Notes: generated from the letters alone by a model not told the origin. DNA of 64,000 nt from Heliocidaris erythrogramma (GCA_025617745.1 CM046856.1:34404208-34468207); one strand, 5' to 3'; positions 1 to 10,238 are shown, numbered from the stretch's first letter. Numbers and translations are program-made.

Positions 1-132
1 ATGGAGATGGTTCAAGTCTACATCGTTTTAGATTTCGCTACTCTACACACATAATGCCTTAAAAAAATGAGTTAAGATGGTCGGTTAATGTATGGCGAGA
101 GAGTAGTTCTGTACGATAGCTTTTCAACTTAC

Positions 133-237
133 AGCAATTTAGTTCATCTGTTCGATCGTCACAGTCGAAGAATTCATCACAGACGTAGTCGATATGTATA
201 CATTGGTTGTCACATTGAAACTGGGATGATGTACAAT
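133..237 (-). CDS. Exon 11: LDLa module 5 (complete)
   Basis: The acceptor CTTTTCTAG/AT and donor TTGCT/GTAAGT are phase 1-1. Residues 550-584 hold six cysteines (551, 558, 562, 569, 575, 584): [35 protein letters not shown] replaces CDG. Phase 1 at the donor and the absence of a stop show that the gene continues left of the window. Confidence 0.86.
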
Positions 238-3200
238 CTAGAAAAGAAATGAAAATACTGATAATCCTAAAGAAAAGAATAAAAAGAAAAAAAATATCAC
301 TGAAGGTGATTAATACCCCCGCCCCAATGTGTGTGCCAAATTTCCTGATTCCTACATAACCCCTTCAAACTTCGTTGGCGGCGGTATAAATATCTGGACA
401 GCTACTTGTCAGTCCCACAGAAAAAAAGCGTGAAAACGTATCTTACCGTCTGAGGGATATTTTATTTTTCCAAGTCTTTTATTATACCCCCCCCCCCCAA
501 AAAAAGGAATAAAAAATATATACATATTTATACATATATGTATATATATATAATTTGTTGTTGTTTTAATCCGTTTCCTGTAGAAGGAAAGATGGAAATT
601 TGGATAATAAACTATAATAGGCAAATGATGCATCTCCACCTTGTTTTTCTTCTATTACTACGCCAACAAGTGGACTTTACAACGTTATGTATATATACGT
701 GTATATATATAAATATTGTTGTCATGCTGGATCGTACAGGTGGTCATATATAGACTTTGCTCGTGTTACACTGTCCTACCTTTATCATTTTCTTCTTTTT
801 TTCTATTTCTTCTATCCTTATACTCCACATTTTGAGCTTTGTTCTCCTTCTACGTTTAATGAATCTAATACTACTAATTCGTTTCGCCGATTAGTTTGAA
901 CAAAGATTTTTTCAGAGTGTATATGCTGGTGCGTGTGTGTGTGATGAAAAAAATATGGTTGAATAAATGAAATGAAAGTGAAAATATATACGGTATATTC
1001 CTGACTTACTGCATCCAAGTTCGTCCTCAGCATGAGGACAATCTTCAGAACCATCACAAAGCCAGGAGTGTGGTATTCTTACACCCCCTGAACATGCATA
1101 GTGAGTCGCTGGATCATAGGCTTTCAAATGAAAAGAAGACGCAGAAGTAAACATAAAATTACGCTTATGCTGATAGTAATATTATTCCTAGAAACAACAG
1201 TAATGATGATATTCAAATAAAAAGAAGATGATAATAATGGTAATTATAATAATTATGTGGTCTAGTTATCCAGGGCAGCCTCATTGGTATTATTACTGCA
1301 CTTGCTGATGGTCCTTCAATTATTTTTACCCCAGCATTGTCAGCTAGAGATTTAATACACCTGGGTGGAGAGGGACAAATGTTTGTAAGAAATCTTGTCC
1401 AAGCACCAAGCAATTATCAATCCCAAGACTTCTCGTATGAAACAATATACTACAGTGCTCCCTACGATGTTATTTGTAGTGATATTAAAAAGCAGTCATC
1501 AGCAGTAAATTACACCTGTTTTTTTTTCTCTCTTTTTTTTCTTTTTAAGTTTGGGTAAAACTGTATTATACTTAATAGCATTAGTTTATACCTTTAGAAC
1601 TACGTTTGTTATGAGTGGTATACATTGATGCTTCCCGTTTCCCTTTCATAAAGTACATATCGAAACAGTCTCCAATATTTTATTTCCTACATTAAAAGCG
1701 CTCAAACATTAAACAATGATTGAAAATGGGTTTGGCTTCCCGTTCCCAGTATATACACGTTGGCCCTAACTTCTGTACCGTTGTCACGAACTTCATGACC
1801 ACAATCGTACGTTTGTGAATATAATAATTCTGAGTCCTACCACATATTTCGTTGCTCTCATCACGCCCATTGATGCAGTCATGATAGCCGTTACACACAC
1901 CTGAAGAGGACACTTTCTGATCGTCTGAACAATTAAAATACACTGATGGTAAGAGAAGATAAAATGTTGAGTTGTATTAAAGGCGAAATTAATATCGTGT
2001 GAGCTTTATATTCCCATTTGGAGGATTATCACAGGACCATGAGAAATGGTTTAAAAACTTTGACGAAATTCTGATGCAACGTAGTTGTGTAGACACATAT
2101 ATCCACATTCGTGTACAGCGCTTTAATTGTGATTTACAGGAAGAGAGTCGTTATAATTTTGATCATTAAAAAAAATTTAAAAAATTAGGCCCTACTATCT
2201 ATTTACTGTAGACACTCGACATAATAACAGTAGTTATAATATTGACAATATCAATATTAATGATAATAATAATCGTATTTACGCAGGAAAAACTCAAAAA
2301 CTTATCCATGTTCTTCCTGAAGGTGTTGCAATTATTAATACCCCAGCAATGCTAGTTACCCATTTAATACACCTGGGGGGTGTTTCATAAAGCTGTTCGT
2401 AAAGTTACGAATGACTTTACGAACGACTGGAACATGTTCTTGGGCGCTATACTAATCAGATTCTCAATCATTTAGAACAAGAACTGATCACCAGTCGTGC
2501 GTAAAGTCGTGCGTAACTTACGAACAGCTTTATGAAACACCCCCAGGGTATAGAGGGACAAACATAGTCAAAACACCTGTCTAAAGATGCAAGCACCAAG
2601 CAAGGATCCAACCCAGGACCTCTCGTACGATAGTCAAGAGCCAATACCACAGTGCTCTCACTCAACAAATCAGAATTAATAATAATAATAATAATAATAA
2701 TAATGGAGACTTATAGCGCACATATCCACTCTTAGAGTGCTCAAGGCGCAGAATATAAAAAATCAACCCTATGAATATTTTCCAAACACAGCAAATATGT
2801 ATACATACATAGGAAATAATCAGGAGGGAAAACAATAACAAGTGGAATCATGATAAAAACAAATAATGCTTCAATTTCCTTTTAAACACCTCAACTGATG
2901 GAGACTGCCTTATGTGCAGAGGTATGTCATTCCACATCTCTGGAGCTACATTTTTATATGATCTGTCCCCCCACTGGTTCTAGTTCTGGGTACAGATAGT
3001 TGTAATTGTGTCACTGACCTTAGATTCCTCACAGGGTTGTAAAACTTCCGCATATGATGTAAGTACCTTGTAAGTACCTAATACTAGACAGTTCCTTTCG
3101 CAATGAAATAGCATGAACAATACTCAACTTTTTCTTTATCTACTATGTGTAGGGCTGGTCCAAACATTAAGAACTTATTTGTATTAAACTATTCGAAACG

Positions 3201-6200
3201 ATTTTGCCATAGTTTCTCTGAAAAACTCACCCCTAATATTTAAGACAAACTGTAATAATCGCAGAATCAAAATGTTTTAAAGAGTGTTAAAGGGAATAAA
3301 CCTATTCCTCGAAAATTGGCTTGGTTAAAAGCAAATTCAATTCAGGACTGTCAATAAATAAGTACATTGTATTTCCAATGGTGGCATTGACTAAAGACAT
3401 TTTAAATCACTATTTTAAATAATTTCATCAGGATTCAACCAATAAGAATAAGTAGAGATTCACTGACCACAATCTCTTTCATCACTGCTGTCACCACATG
3501 TGTCCATGCTATCACAGTGATATTTATCCAAGATACATCTCCCGTTGTCACATTGAAACTGACGATCAGTGCATTCTGTTGAACACAAAACAAACAAAAC
3601 CATCAAAGTTTGAAGAAATCTTTAAACAGATATAAATCAGGCTTTCATCAAATCAAAACTTATTTAGCTGTTTTGGCGATCAACTGTGTGCAATAAAATG
3701 CATGTTATGCCTACGGGTTTCTTTTGTTTCAATGATTACCGACCGATCGATTTATAATATTGATCAGAAACAGATGTAGGTAGTTTAAGTTAGCCCTTTT
3801 CACCAAGGCAGCCAGGGTGACAGAACCATCAACATTTTGTGATACGAATGTATCTTGTTTAAATTACAAATGAATAATGAATGAATAAATGTTTGAATAA
3901 CGCTTAATAATTTACAGGAATGTCTTAAGGAAAAGGTCCAGAAAATTATTTGCTGATAGAGAGATCAAAGTAGAAAACTGTAATTTGTGAATTTCCTGAT
4001 ATGTTGTTGTCATCAGCAATTCAAGAATTCCTAGTCGTGATGTTTGGTCTTTCTAAAGATTAGAGCCAAGTTAGTAGCCTATCAAATGTCCTTAACAGAT
4101 AAATACTCCCTGATAAATTCAACGTAGATTTAAGAAATATATAACATATAAATTTAAGAAAAATGCTTTTTGACAAGGGCTACTATGATAAAAGCTTTCA
4201 TGACTATTCCACATAATTTTTTATTCAAGGGACAGTTTACAAACTGCCCGTTTCTTTGTACAAAGTAGTGAAACTCTATCAGATTTAAATTCTCTAGGAA
4301 TTTTTGCCAACATATTATGTGTGTGTGTGTGAGTGCGTGCGTGTATAAATTTGTAAATAATTGCAAATCTTACCGCATTCTGTCTCATCCGACATGTCTG
4401 AACAATCCACGACTCCGTCGCATATCCATTCCCTTGGGATTGAGCCATTGTTATTTTTGCATTCAAAATCACCTTTAACGAAAAAAGGAGAAATATATTA
4501 TATGTTATGAAGTTGTTACGATAGGTTGCTATTTAGAAACTCATTGGAAACTGAGACAGAACTTATTTTATTGTTGGCTTGAGTTTTATTCTTGCCAAAA
4601 AAGGGAGGAAACAGAGTTACGGTTCTACTTTTAATGCCTCTTTATTCAATTTCAGAGGAAAGTTATATTTCAAAAACTCCTTGAAGGGTAATATCCCAGG
4701 GTAATATCCCGGGGTAATATAATCTTGACAATCTTTAATTGACACTCCCTGATTCTTTGGAATGAGGCATAACGAACCAAAATGATGTTTACACGTAATG
4801 TCGTTTTGTGCAATTTTTTTTAGGAGAAGGGAATATTTTTTCTTAAGTAAAACTCATTTCGCTAAATAAATGGAATTATAATCATCGGCAGATTATAATA
4901 ATAGTACATTTTATCTACATAGGGCACCGTATTGGGTAATGAAGCCGGGAAATATAATGGCACTTTTTGTTTGTCTGGAAACGTTCTACAGTGACACCCT
5001 CCTTTTTGTATATTGGCGCCAAGACAACGATATGGATGATGACAGGGCGTCTTTTCTTACCATGGGTGCAAATCCTGAAGGTGGGGAGGCAAAGACCGGT
5101 CTGACACTCTTGAAAGGGTGTGTATTGAAGCACAAAATCAAAATCATTCCCCAGATAATCACTCAGCCCGTGCCCATACCCTTCCCGTGAGTTAAAAACT
5201 CTCTACCACACCTAATGTACTTATCTGGGACCTCTGCGATTATTAACTACAATAATAAAACACAGCCTGACTTTAAATCCAATCAAAATAGCGTATTTTC
5301 GACTTTCGTTTGATCCTTACATTTGCGTTTAATCGTAACTATTTGATATCAAAAATATATCTCTGTGAAAGAGAGGAATCAAATTATATACTCACTAGGC
5401 GGTAAGGCGGATTCATTGTAAATTATGTGCCAGAAGTCCGAAACTGCCGACACGTTTGTAAAATAACTGACCTCTCCACACTTCGGACCGGAGGATACCA
5501 AACCCACCAGGTGCCAAGTCTCTGATAATGTATCCTCACACACCAATGGACTTCCACTATCACCCTGTTGGTACACAATAAAAAATGTAATGAAACACTT
5601 TTAACCCATGAGCAACGATATCGGAATTTTGTATTCGATATATCTAAGGCAAATACATATAACGTGCATTTACAGATTCAACAACCAAGTTCATTGGATA
5701 CACTACAGAAGTGACCATAATTATGTCAGATGTTTCTAAACTTAAATGGGCCCATATTACTCGATAATGAATTTGATGGTGCAGGATACCATAGCACTGA
5801 TATATCTTTTGTAGGTCAGTTCATTTGGTTTCTCTACTGGGTCCATGCGGGAGTGTGTATAGACAACATTATCCCATAGCCATGGTTCTTAGCCAGTTTG
5901 CTGTTTAGGGACTTTGAAGGTCATAAATTGTTCCAAAGAAGAAGGAAAATGCTTGAAAAAAAAATGTTCTTCATTTACAAGATTTTGACTTTGGATTATG
6001 GCTGCCAAACAATTTCAACCATTCATCTGGTTCCTTTTGTAAGTGTGGTGTTGGGAGTTCAGGGGACTAACGAAAATGTCTGACGTAGCCGTGTTGGCAT
6101 TAAAGACAAAGAACCACTTATTAATACATGAACATTTTTCTCATTAATTTCGAACGCTGAAAGAGTCTGGCCCCATGTGCTCATCATCCTACCTTACATG

Positions 6201-9200
6201 GGATGCTTATGTGTGCCAAGAGTTGCCTGTTGTCCTCATACCCTGCACAGAGCCGTTGGGGTGTTATCTGAAGCTCTTGAACCAGACTGATTCTTGAGGC
6301 CCAGTTCATGCATTCTTTGGTTTCAATCAAAGGAATCTCCGCGTAGACTAATTCAGTTCCAAGGTCAGTGTGAGATTCTGGAGAGATTTTTTAAAAAGGG
6401 TTTTCTTGTAAGGTCTTTTTTTCCATTACCACCATCACAATCTTTACTGAATGAAGGAACCACTTTAAAAAAAACAATTAAATGTTTTTATTAATTTATT
6501 CATTTATTCATTTATTCTTTTTAAGGGGGAGTAGTTTCTCTGTGTGTTTCGTTTAATTGGCACCTAGGTTAAAATAAATGGAGCAAATAGCTAATCAAAA
6601 CCCAAAATGAAATGTTAATAAAATATATAACCGTACTGCATAATATTTTTTAAATTCTAAATCTCTATAGATATATTTGATTTATGTCAGCCTAGGTTAT
6701 GATTTGATTTCATGGAAGTGTAGTATTTCATCGATTGTTCATATAATGTCAGAAGTGGGATACGCTTTGATTTCATCAAAGGTACAAATATTGATGTTAG
6801 TGATGGAAAATGATTTATGTCAGCGATTGTTCGTATGACGTCAGATGTGGGATATGCTTTGATTTCATCAAATGTGCAAATATTCTTGTCAGCAGTGGGA
6901 TATGATTTGATTTCATCGATAGTGCCGGTATTGATGTCAGAAGTGGGATGTGAATTTGATTTCATCGATGGTGCCAATATTGATGTCAGGAGTGGGATAT
7001 GCTTCGATTTCATCTATGGTGCCAATATTCATGTCAGCAGTGGGATGTGATTTGATTTCATCGATGGTGCCAGTATTGATGTCAGCAGTGGGATATGTTT
7101 TTATTTCATCGATGGTGCCGATATTGATGTCAGGAGTGGGATACGTTTTTATTTCATCATCGGTGCAAATATTAATGTCAATTACCTCTCCTTGTAGTTG
7201 AGCCCCAACCGGCGACTACACATTTCTTTCCTGGTGCATACAGGTCTGAATAAAGAAGAGTGTCCAAACAAATAGTCCTCACGTGATCACTGATTTCAAA
7301 AGGTTCATCGAGCTTCAGCAATACCATATCGTAATTAAACAGCTCCCATTCTTTTGAATAGTTCGGATGCACGATGTGTCGAATAGCGGTTCGGATTTGG
7401 GCCCCTTCATTATAATTTTCTCGATGAAGTGAACCAGCCACTACTGTGATATCAGAAGACTTTGCTTTCCGTGACTTGTCAAAAAGACTCCTGGAGACGG
7501 AATACAAAATATAAATCATGGGTATTATGGTAATTATATTTGATATTTTATTTTTATGGATGAGAATCAGATTAAAATGTATTTGTGTAGTTGAATGGTA
7601 GATTTCAGCATGGCAACTTCAAAGCCCAGATACTTGACACGCTGCTCTATTGTGTCTTGTCAAACAGGTGAAGACCGACAAAGGGTGTGTTTACATAATC
7701 CTGACAATGATATTTGACTACTTTTGAGAAAGTAATACAATTTTCACAATGTAATAACTTATTATTGACAAAATCATTTGACACCAAATTGCAACTCACG
7801 AAAATAACCGTATTCAAGATTGTACTCTGTAAATTTGATATTGATTGAATAAGATTTTTTCTTTTAGTTACTGAGGTTGGAATGTAAGAAAATGGTTTTC
7901 TCTACATCGAGCATTGTGGGGCAGCAAAGCTTGGTCAAAGAGCACTTCTTCTTTTTTCAGGGAAGAAATTTATGTCAGTTTTCATATTTTTGTAATGTAA
8001 AGCCATACCTCTTCCTTCTGACAAAATTTGGTCCATGGAAAAAATTTACCCCAATTTTAAGGGGCCATCTACCAACCCATCCCGACGGAAAATTTTGTCA
8101 GGTTTTGTGTTTTAGTCATGTGTAGTCATACAACTTCCTTCCGACAAGTTTAATGCATATGGCAGATGGCTTGAACTCGATCCGACTTTGGAGCCCTTTG
8201 GGACCCCGGGGCCAAACCCAGCGGCTACGTTTAGGCTGACAGGCTTATTGTGAATGACGTGGATGGTCTAAGTAACTTCAAGGGGTCAGATCTGCTTTGT
8301 GAAATGGAGTGGCTATTTCGGGACAGGCTCCCAGACTATGACTCTCTCTCTCTCTCTCCACAGTGCTGCACTGCCTGATGCAATAGAATCAACGTGAACA
8401 TAGTGTCGTCAAATCGTCTTCACACGTATTTCGTCATTGTGCTAACTCCGACAATAAATACTGTACTTACACACAATGCGCAGCCGTGAAGACCCACTGT
8501 GGATCAACGATCGCACCCCCACACACGTATGTATCCCTCTCCCGGATGAAAACTTGCCAGGGCCACTGGCCCATCTCCGAGGCTCGCCCGTGTATTACCC
8601 TCCTATGTCGAGTGTTGTAACCTGGCCGAGTGCCGCAGTTCAGCTGGGTTGGTAGAGAGATCGACGGCAGTACCTGCCCGCCGGGATCGGGTGACAACGT
8701 TGAAGACGAGGAGGATATTGACAAAGAGTCTGTGTCTGATTCGAACCCTATAGATTCGATCGAAAATAGGAATAAAAGGATTGGATCAATTATTTTAATT
8801 TCAGTCCTGGTTTTAATAATTTGTGGTTATTTTTTTTTTCTTTTAAGGTAGAGCTATGACATTTAGCTGGTAATAATAAAAAGAAACGTTTCGGAAGAAT
8901 GAGGTAGGTAACATTACTTATTAGAAGTAGAAACTAAGATTTACCAGGACACAAGCATGGCAAGTACACATGCTTGCACATAAGGCGTCGTTTAATGACG
9001 AATGACTGTCAGCGGCTGGCGCGTTCTTTGACTCACCATGTGAGAATGATTATCATACACAAGGTGATTGCAAAATAAACAGTGCAACATTGCGTTGAAT
9101 AACTGGCGCATTCATTAATGCTTTCATCGGTTTCATTAATGTAGATAAGTACGCCTCGCGTGTGCAACGCGTCATTTCGATGGCAATCAACTCGACTCAT

Positions 9201-10199
9201 ATGCTAGTCGTGCAATGCAATGTTTGCACTGTTCATTTTGCATTAACTTTCTGGACGTCAAAGACCGCGCCAGTCTTTGACACGTTCGTAAATCAAAAGC
9301 CCCGGACCAGGAGAGACGCTCGCGCTTGAAGCTGCCACACAGACGTTCTGTATGCGCTCATATGCAATCATTTGTCAACATGAATAGTAGCGTTCTCCTT
9401 GTGAAAATCGAACCGATTCGATTTTTTTTACCCAGCACAGGAACAACGCAATGAGTCCTTATGAGCGCATACAGAACGTCTGTGAGGCGACTTCAAGCGC
9501 GAGCGTCTGTAGTGGTCCGGGGGAAATTCGGATACAATCAGGTCCAATCGTGCGCTACCGAAGGAATGTTATTGCCGGATTCCTCGCGCGATCGTTAACT
9601 CGAATCCCTCCTTACGCAACCGACCAATGAGATTCAAATACTGGAATAAAGAACGCGTGATCTTGTTTACTCAAGTTTGGGTCAATGTGCGAACTTTTAT
9701 TAGCTGCGCACGATAAATTGAAGTCGCTTTGAACTTTGATCCAGAGAAAGGAGCAGCCAACTGTAAAAGCGCCCATAGATTGCGACTTGTCGCTCCCTTT
9801 AACATGCCGTCAATGAAGAGTCAGGCCAATATTGAAGGCAAAAACCCCACCTAGTATCGTTATGAACACTGTAATGGAATGCATATTGCAGCAGTTGACT
9901 TGCAACAAATTTAGTGGTTCCCGACATATTTCCTATTCATGCTATTAGGACTCACCAGGATGGTAAACACCGGCGATCAGTCCCGCTATCAGCAACGCGA
10001 TAACGACTATGAAAATGGCGGCCATGGCCATATACTTGTTCTTTTTTATCCGTCGTTGTCTAAAGACGACCACGTGACGCTTGGCGATACCGTTGACGCC
10101 ATTGGGGACCACCTGGTCCTCAACGAGATAGGCGCCATCTACGGTCTGAGAGTCGACAGTGGAGGATGGTCGATGGTAGTTCACCGTTAGGTTGATCAT
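133..10199 (-). CDS. Type II transmembrane S1 serine protease with C-terminal LDLa modules (11 exons, 3' partial)
   Basis: Spliced model: 10199-9956, 8747-8471, 7490-7186, 6377-6193, 5564-5396, 5108-5061, 4472-4374, 3575-3468, 1942-1841, 1120-1010, 237-133. All junctions are GT/AG and keep one frame for 584 codons. Order: cytoplasmic tail 1-56, signal anchor 57-79, linker, pro-region Cys119, activation site R131/V132, S1 domain about 132-388 with H172, D228, S340, an LDLa half module 394-410, then five LDLa modules to C584, where the window ends. Family knowledge: S1 proteases cleave peptide bonds after zymogen activation, and LDLa modules bind Ca2+ and protein ligands. Inferred site: the outer face of the plasma membrane. 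Most membrane-anchored S1 proteases carry LDLa before the catalytic domain, so this order is odd. The 3' end is outside the window. Substrate and pathway cannot be named. Confidence 0.85.
1010..1120 (-). CDS. Exon 10: LDLa module 4 (four-cysteine form)
   Basis: The acceptor TTTGAAAG/CC follows a TTTACTTCTGCGTCTTC tract; the donor reads TGCA/GTAAGT. Phase 1-1. Residues 513-549: [29 protein letters not shown]. Cysteines I and III are absent (GGVRIP in place of GxCIP). W-x-CDG and the acidic tail fit the Ca2+ cage. Confidence 0.84.
1265..1475 (-). repeat. SINE-like repeat family 1, copy A
   Basis: It shares blocks in the same order (ACCCCAGCA, TTTAATACACCTGGG, GGAGAGGGACAAA, GCACCAAGCAA, CTCTCGTA) with copies near 2315-2660 and 28205-28395. 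Read on the minus strand, the start resembles a tRNA-derived head. It lies in the intron between exons 9 and 10. Confidence 0.6.
1841..1942 (-). CDS. Exon 9: LDLa module 3 (four-cysteine form)
   Basis: The acceptor TTACCATCAG/TG and donor TGTG/GTAGGA are phase 1-1. Residues 479-512: [23 protein letters not shown]. Cysteines II, IV, V and VI are present; I and III are missing together. CNG replaces CDG and RDE replaces SDE, so Ca2+ binding may be weaker than in its neighbours. Confidence 0.82.
2315..2660 (-). repeat. SINE-like repeat family 1, copy B, interrupted by a MITE
   Basis: This is the same family as 1265-1475, but the ACCTGGG / AGAGGGACAAA junction is split by a 170-bp foldback element. 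The B-box-like end (minus strand GTCCTGGGTTGGATCC) is clearer here. It sits in the exon 8-9 intron. Confidence 0.65.
2375..2544. mobile_element. MITE with G-rich TTTCATAAAG termini
   Basis: The ends GGGGGTGTTTCATAAAGC and GCTTTATGAAACACCCCC form about 35-bp inverted repeats with one indel (TTACGA arms). There is no coding capacity. The insertion is inside a SINE, which gives relative age: the MITE is younger. Target duplication is unclear because both ends are G/C runs. Confidence 0.8.
2677..2760. repeat. AAT microsatellite followed by SINE tail-like sequence
   Basis: About nine AAT units are followed by GGAGACTTATAGCGCACAT. The same TATAGCGC plus trinucleotide tail ends the SINE at 27841-28138, so this is probably a truncated SINE 3' end. 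The rest of the exon 8-9 intron to 3460 shows no exon. Confidence 0.5.
3468..3575 (-). CDS. Exon 8: LDLa module 2 (complete)
   Basis: The acceptor TTCAACAG/AA and donor TTGTG/GTCAGT are phase 1-1. Residues 443-478 contain six cysteines (444, 451, 456, 463, 469, 478) with canonical LDLa spacing, including FQCDNGRCI and GDSSDERDC. The CDG of the consensus is CDS here. The Ca2+-binding acidic residues are present. Confidence 0.86.
4374..4472 (-). CDS. Exon 7: LDLa module 1 (four-cysteine form)
   Basis: The acceptor GTTAAAG/GT and donor TGCG/GTAAGA are phase 1-1. Residues 411-442: [26 protein letters not shown]. The Ca2+ cage residues (W, CDG, D, SDE) are conserved. Cysteine I is absent from this exon and cysteine III is replaced by Ser (G-S-I-P), so the canonical I-III disulphide cannot form. 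If exon 6 is included, its last Cys (C407) could act as cysteine I but would be unpaired. Confidence 0.85.
5061..5108 (-). CDS. Exon 6: 48-nt micro-exon, LDLa half module
   Basis: The acceptor CCCTTTCAAG/AG and donor CATG/GTAAGA bracket 48 nt, symmetric phase 1-1, so it can be skipped without a frameshift. It encodes [17 protein letters not shown] (residues 394-410), which aligns with the middle of an LDLa module (the G-x-C-I-P ... C-D-G part) but has no acidic Ca2+-binding end. It could be a cassette exon or a truncated LDLa relic. Splicing is inferred from motifs only. Confidence 0.5.
5396..5564 (-). CDS. Exon 5: active-site Ser and end of protease domain
   Basis: The acceptor ACCAACAG/GGT opens in phase 0 with GDSGSPLVC: Asp339 = D194, Ser340 = S195, Cys346 = C201. 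[12 protein letters not shown] carries Cys366 = C220, followed by [16 protein letters not shown], the terminal helix. The donor CCTA/GTGAGT is strong and leaves phase 1, matching the LDLa exons. If it were not used, the frame would stop at TGA 5381-5379, giving a 398-residue protein that ends after the protease domain; an alternative short isoform is therefore possible. Confidence 0.87.
6193..6377 (-). CDS. Exon 4: S1 protease, Cys168-Cys182 and Cys191
   Basis: The acceptor CTCTCCAG/AA and donor AAG/GTAGG give exactly 61 codons plus two bases, phase 1 to 0. The peptide includes [13 protein letters not shown] (Cys298 = C168), RLCAGY (Cys319 = C182) and ends IPCK (Cys336 = C191). This fills the gap between exon 3 and the active-site serine exon and supplies the cysteines the fold needs. 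The loop between C182 and C191 has 16 residues where bovine trypsin has 10, and position 189 is Ile instead of Asp. Confidence 0.8.
6720..7183. repeat. 48-bp minisatellite in the exon 3-4 intron
   Basis: Nine to ten imperfect units of 48 bp are present (GTGGGATATG, TTTGATTTCATCGATGGTGC, CAATATTGATGTCAGCA in order). Because 48 is a multiple of 3, overlapping frames stay open on both strands; these are not taken as genes. The array ends within a few bases of the exon 3 donor at 7185/7184. Confidence 0.9.
7186..7490 (-). CDS. Exon 3: S1 protease middle, catalytic Asp
   Basis: The acceptor CTCCAG/GAG follows a pyrimidine tract; the donor reads GAGAG/GTAAT. Residues 174-275 contain the 70-80 loop region ([10 protein letters not shown]), [12 protein letters not shown] with catalytic Asp228 (= D102), Cys248 (= C122) and [11 protein letters not shown] with Cys264 (= C136). 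Phase 2 in, phase 1 out. The intron that follows begins directly with a 48-bp minisatellite. Confidence 0.88.
8471..8747 (-). CDS. Exon 2: Ser-rich linker, pro-peptide Cys, activation site and catalytic His
   Basis: The acceptor reads CTATAG/GG after a T-rich tract; the donor reads TGTGT/GTAAGT. Encoded residues 82-173 start with a Ser-rich linker ([10 protein letters not shown]), then NCGTRPG with Cys119, the chymotrypsin Cys1 equivalent that should pair with Cys248. RHRR/VIHG is a dibasic activation site with V132 as the new N-terminus (usual consensus IVGG). GQWPWQV, CGG (Cys157 = C42) and TAAHC (His172 = H57, Cys173 = C58) are diagnostic for S1A peptidases. The exon ends in phase 2, as exon 3 requires. 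Confidence 0.88.
8876..9298. other. Exon 1-2 intron sequence with degenerate MITE traces
   Basis: There is no exon. It contains CGTCATTTCGATGGCAATC and TTTGCACTGTTCATTTTGC, blocks also seen near 35910-35995 and 38785-39380, suggesting an old copy of the same foldback family. Confidence 0.4.
9300..9522. mobile_element. Foldback element (MITE) with CCCGGACCA ends, about 60-bp arms
   Basis: The left arm CCCGGACCAGGAGAGACGCT and the right arm, ending AGTGGTCCGGG, are inverted copies through GCTCGCGCTTGAAG and ACAGACGTTCTGTATGCGCT. The centre is AT-rich with no frame. It lies in the exon 1-2 intron. Confidence 0.85.
9956..10199 (-). CDS. Exon 1: start codon, cytoplasmic tail and signal anchor
   Basis: ATG at 10199-10197 has A at -3, a good eukaryotic context. 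The 81 codons give a polar tail ending in the basic stretch [10 protein letters not shown] (residues 47-56), followed by about 23 hydrophobic residues (57-79, [17 protein letters not shown] core). Positive charge before the anchor and no cleavage site predict an N-in, C-out type II protein. The donor at 9955/9954 reads CCTG/GTGAG and leaves phase 1. Upstream non-coding sequence to about 10260 may be 5' UTR; no upstream splice site is clear. Confidence 0.8.
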
Positions 10200-10230
10200 T
10201 TTAGTAGGCTGGTATGAACTCTCTCGAAGG

Positions 10231-10238
10231 TGACGTCA
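10231..10238. promoter_or_regulatory. Palindromic CRE-like octamer upstream of the protease start codon
   Basis: TGACGTCA, the perfect CREB/ATF palindrome, lies about 31 bp upstream of the ATG of the protease gene. It could be a promoter or 5' UTR element. A chance match is possible, and no TATA box or initiator could be assigned. Confidence 0.3.

Noticed and set aside
6687..7201. Overlapping open frames on both strands
   Set aside because: They result from the 48-bp minisatellite whose period is a multiple of three, and they lie in an intron.
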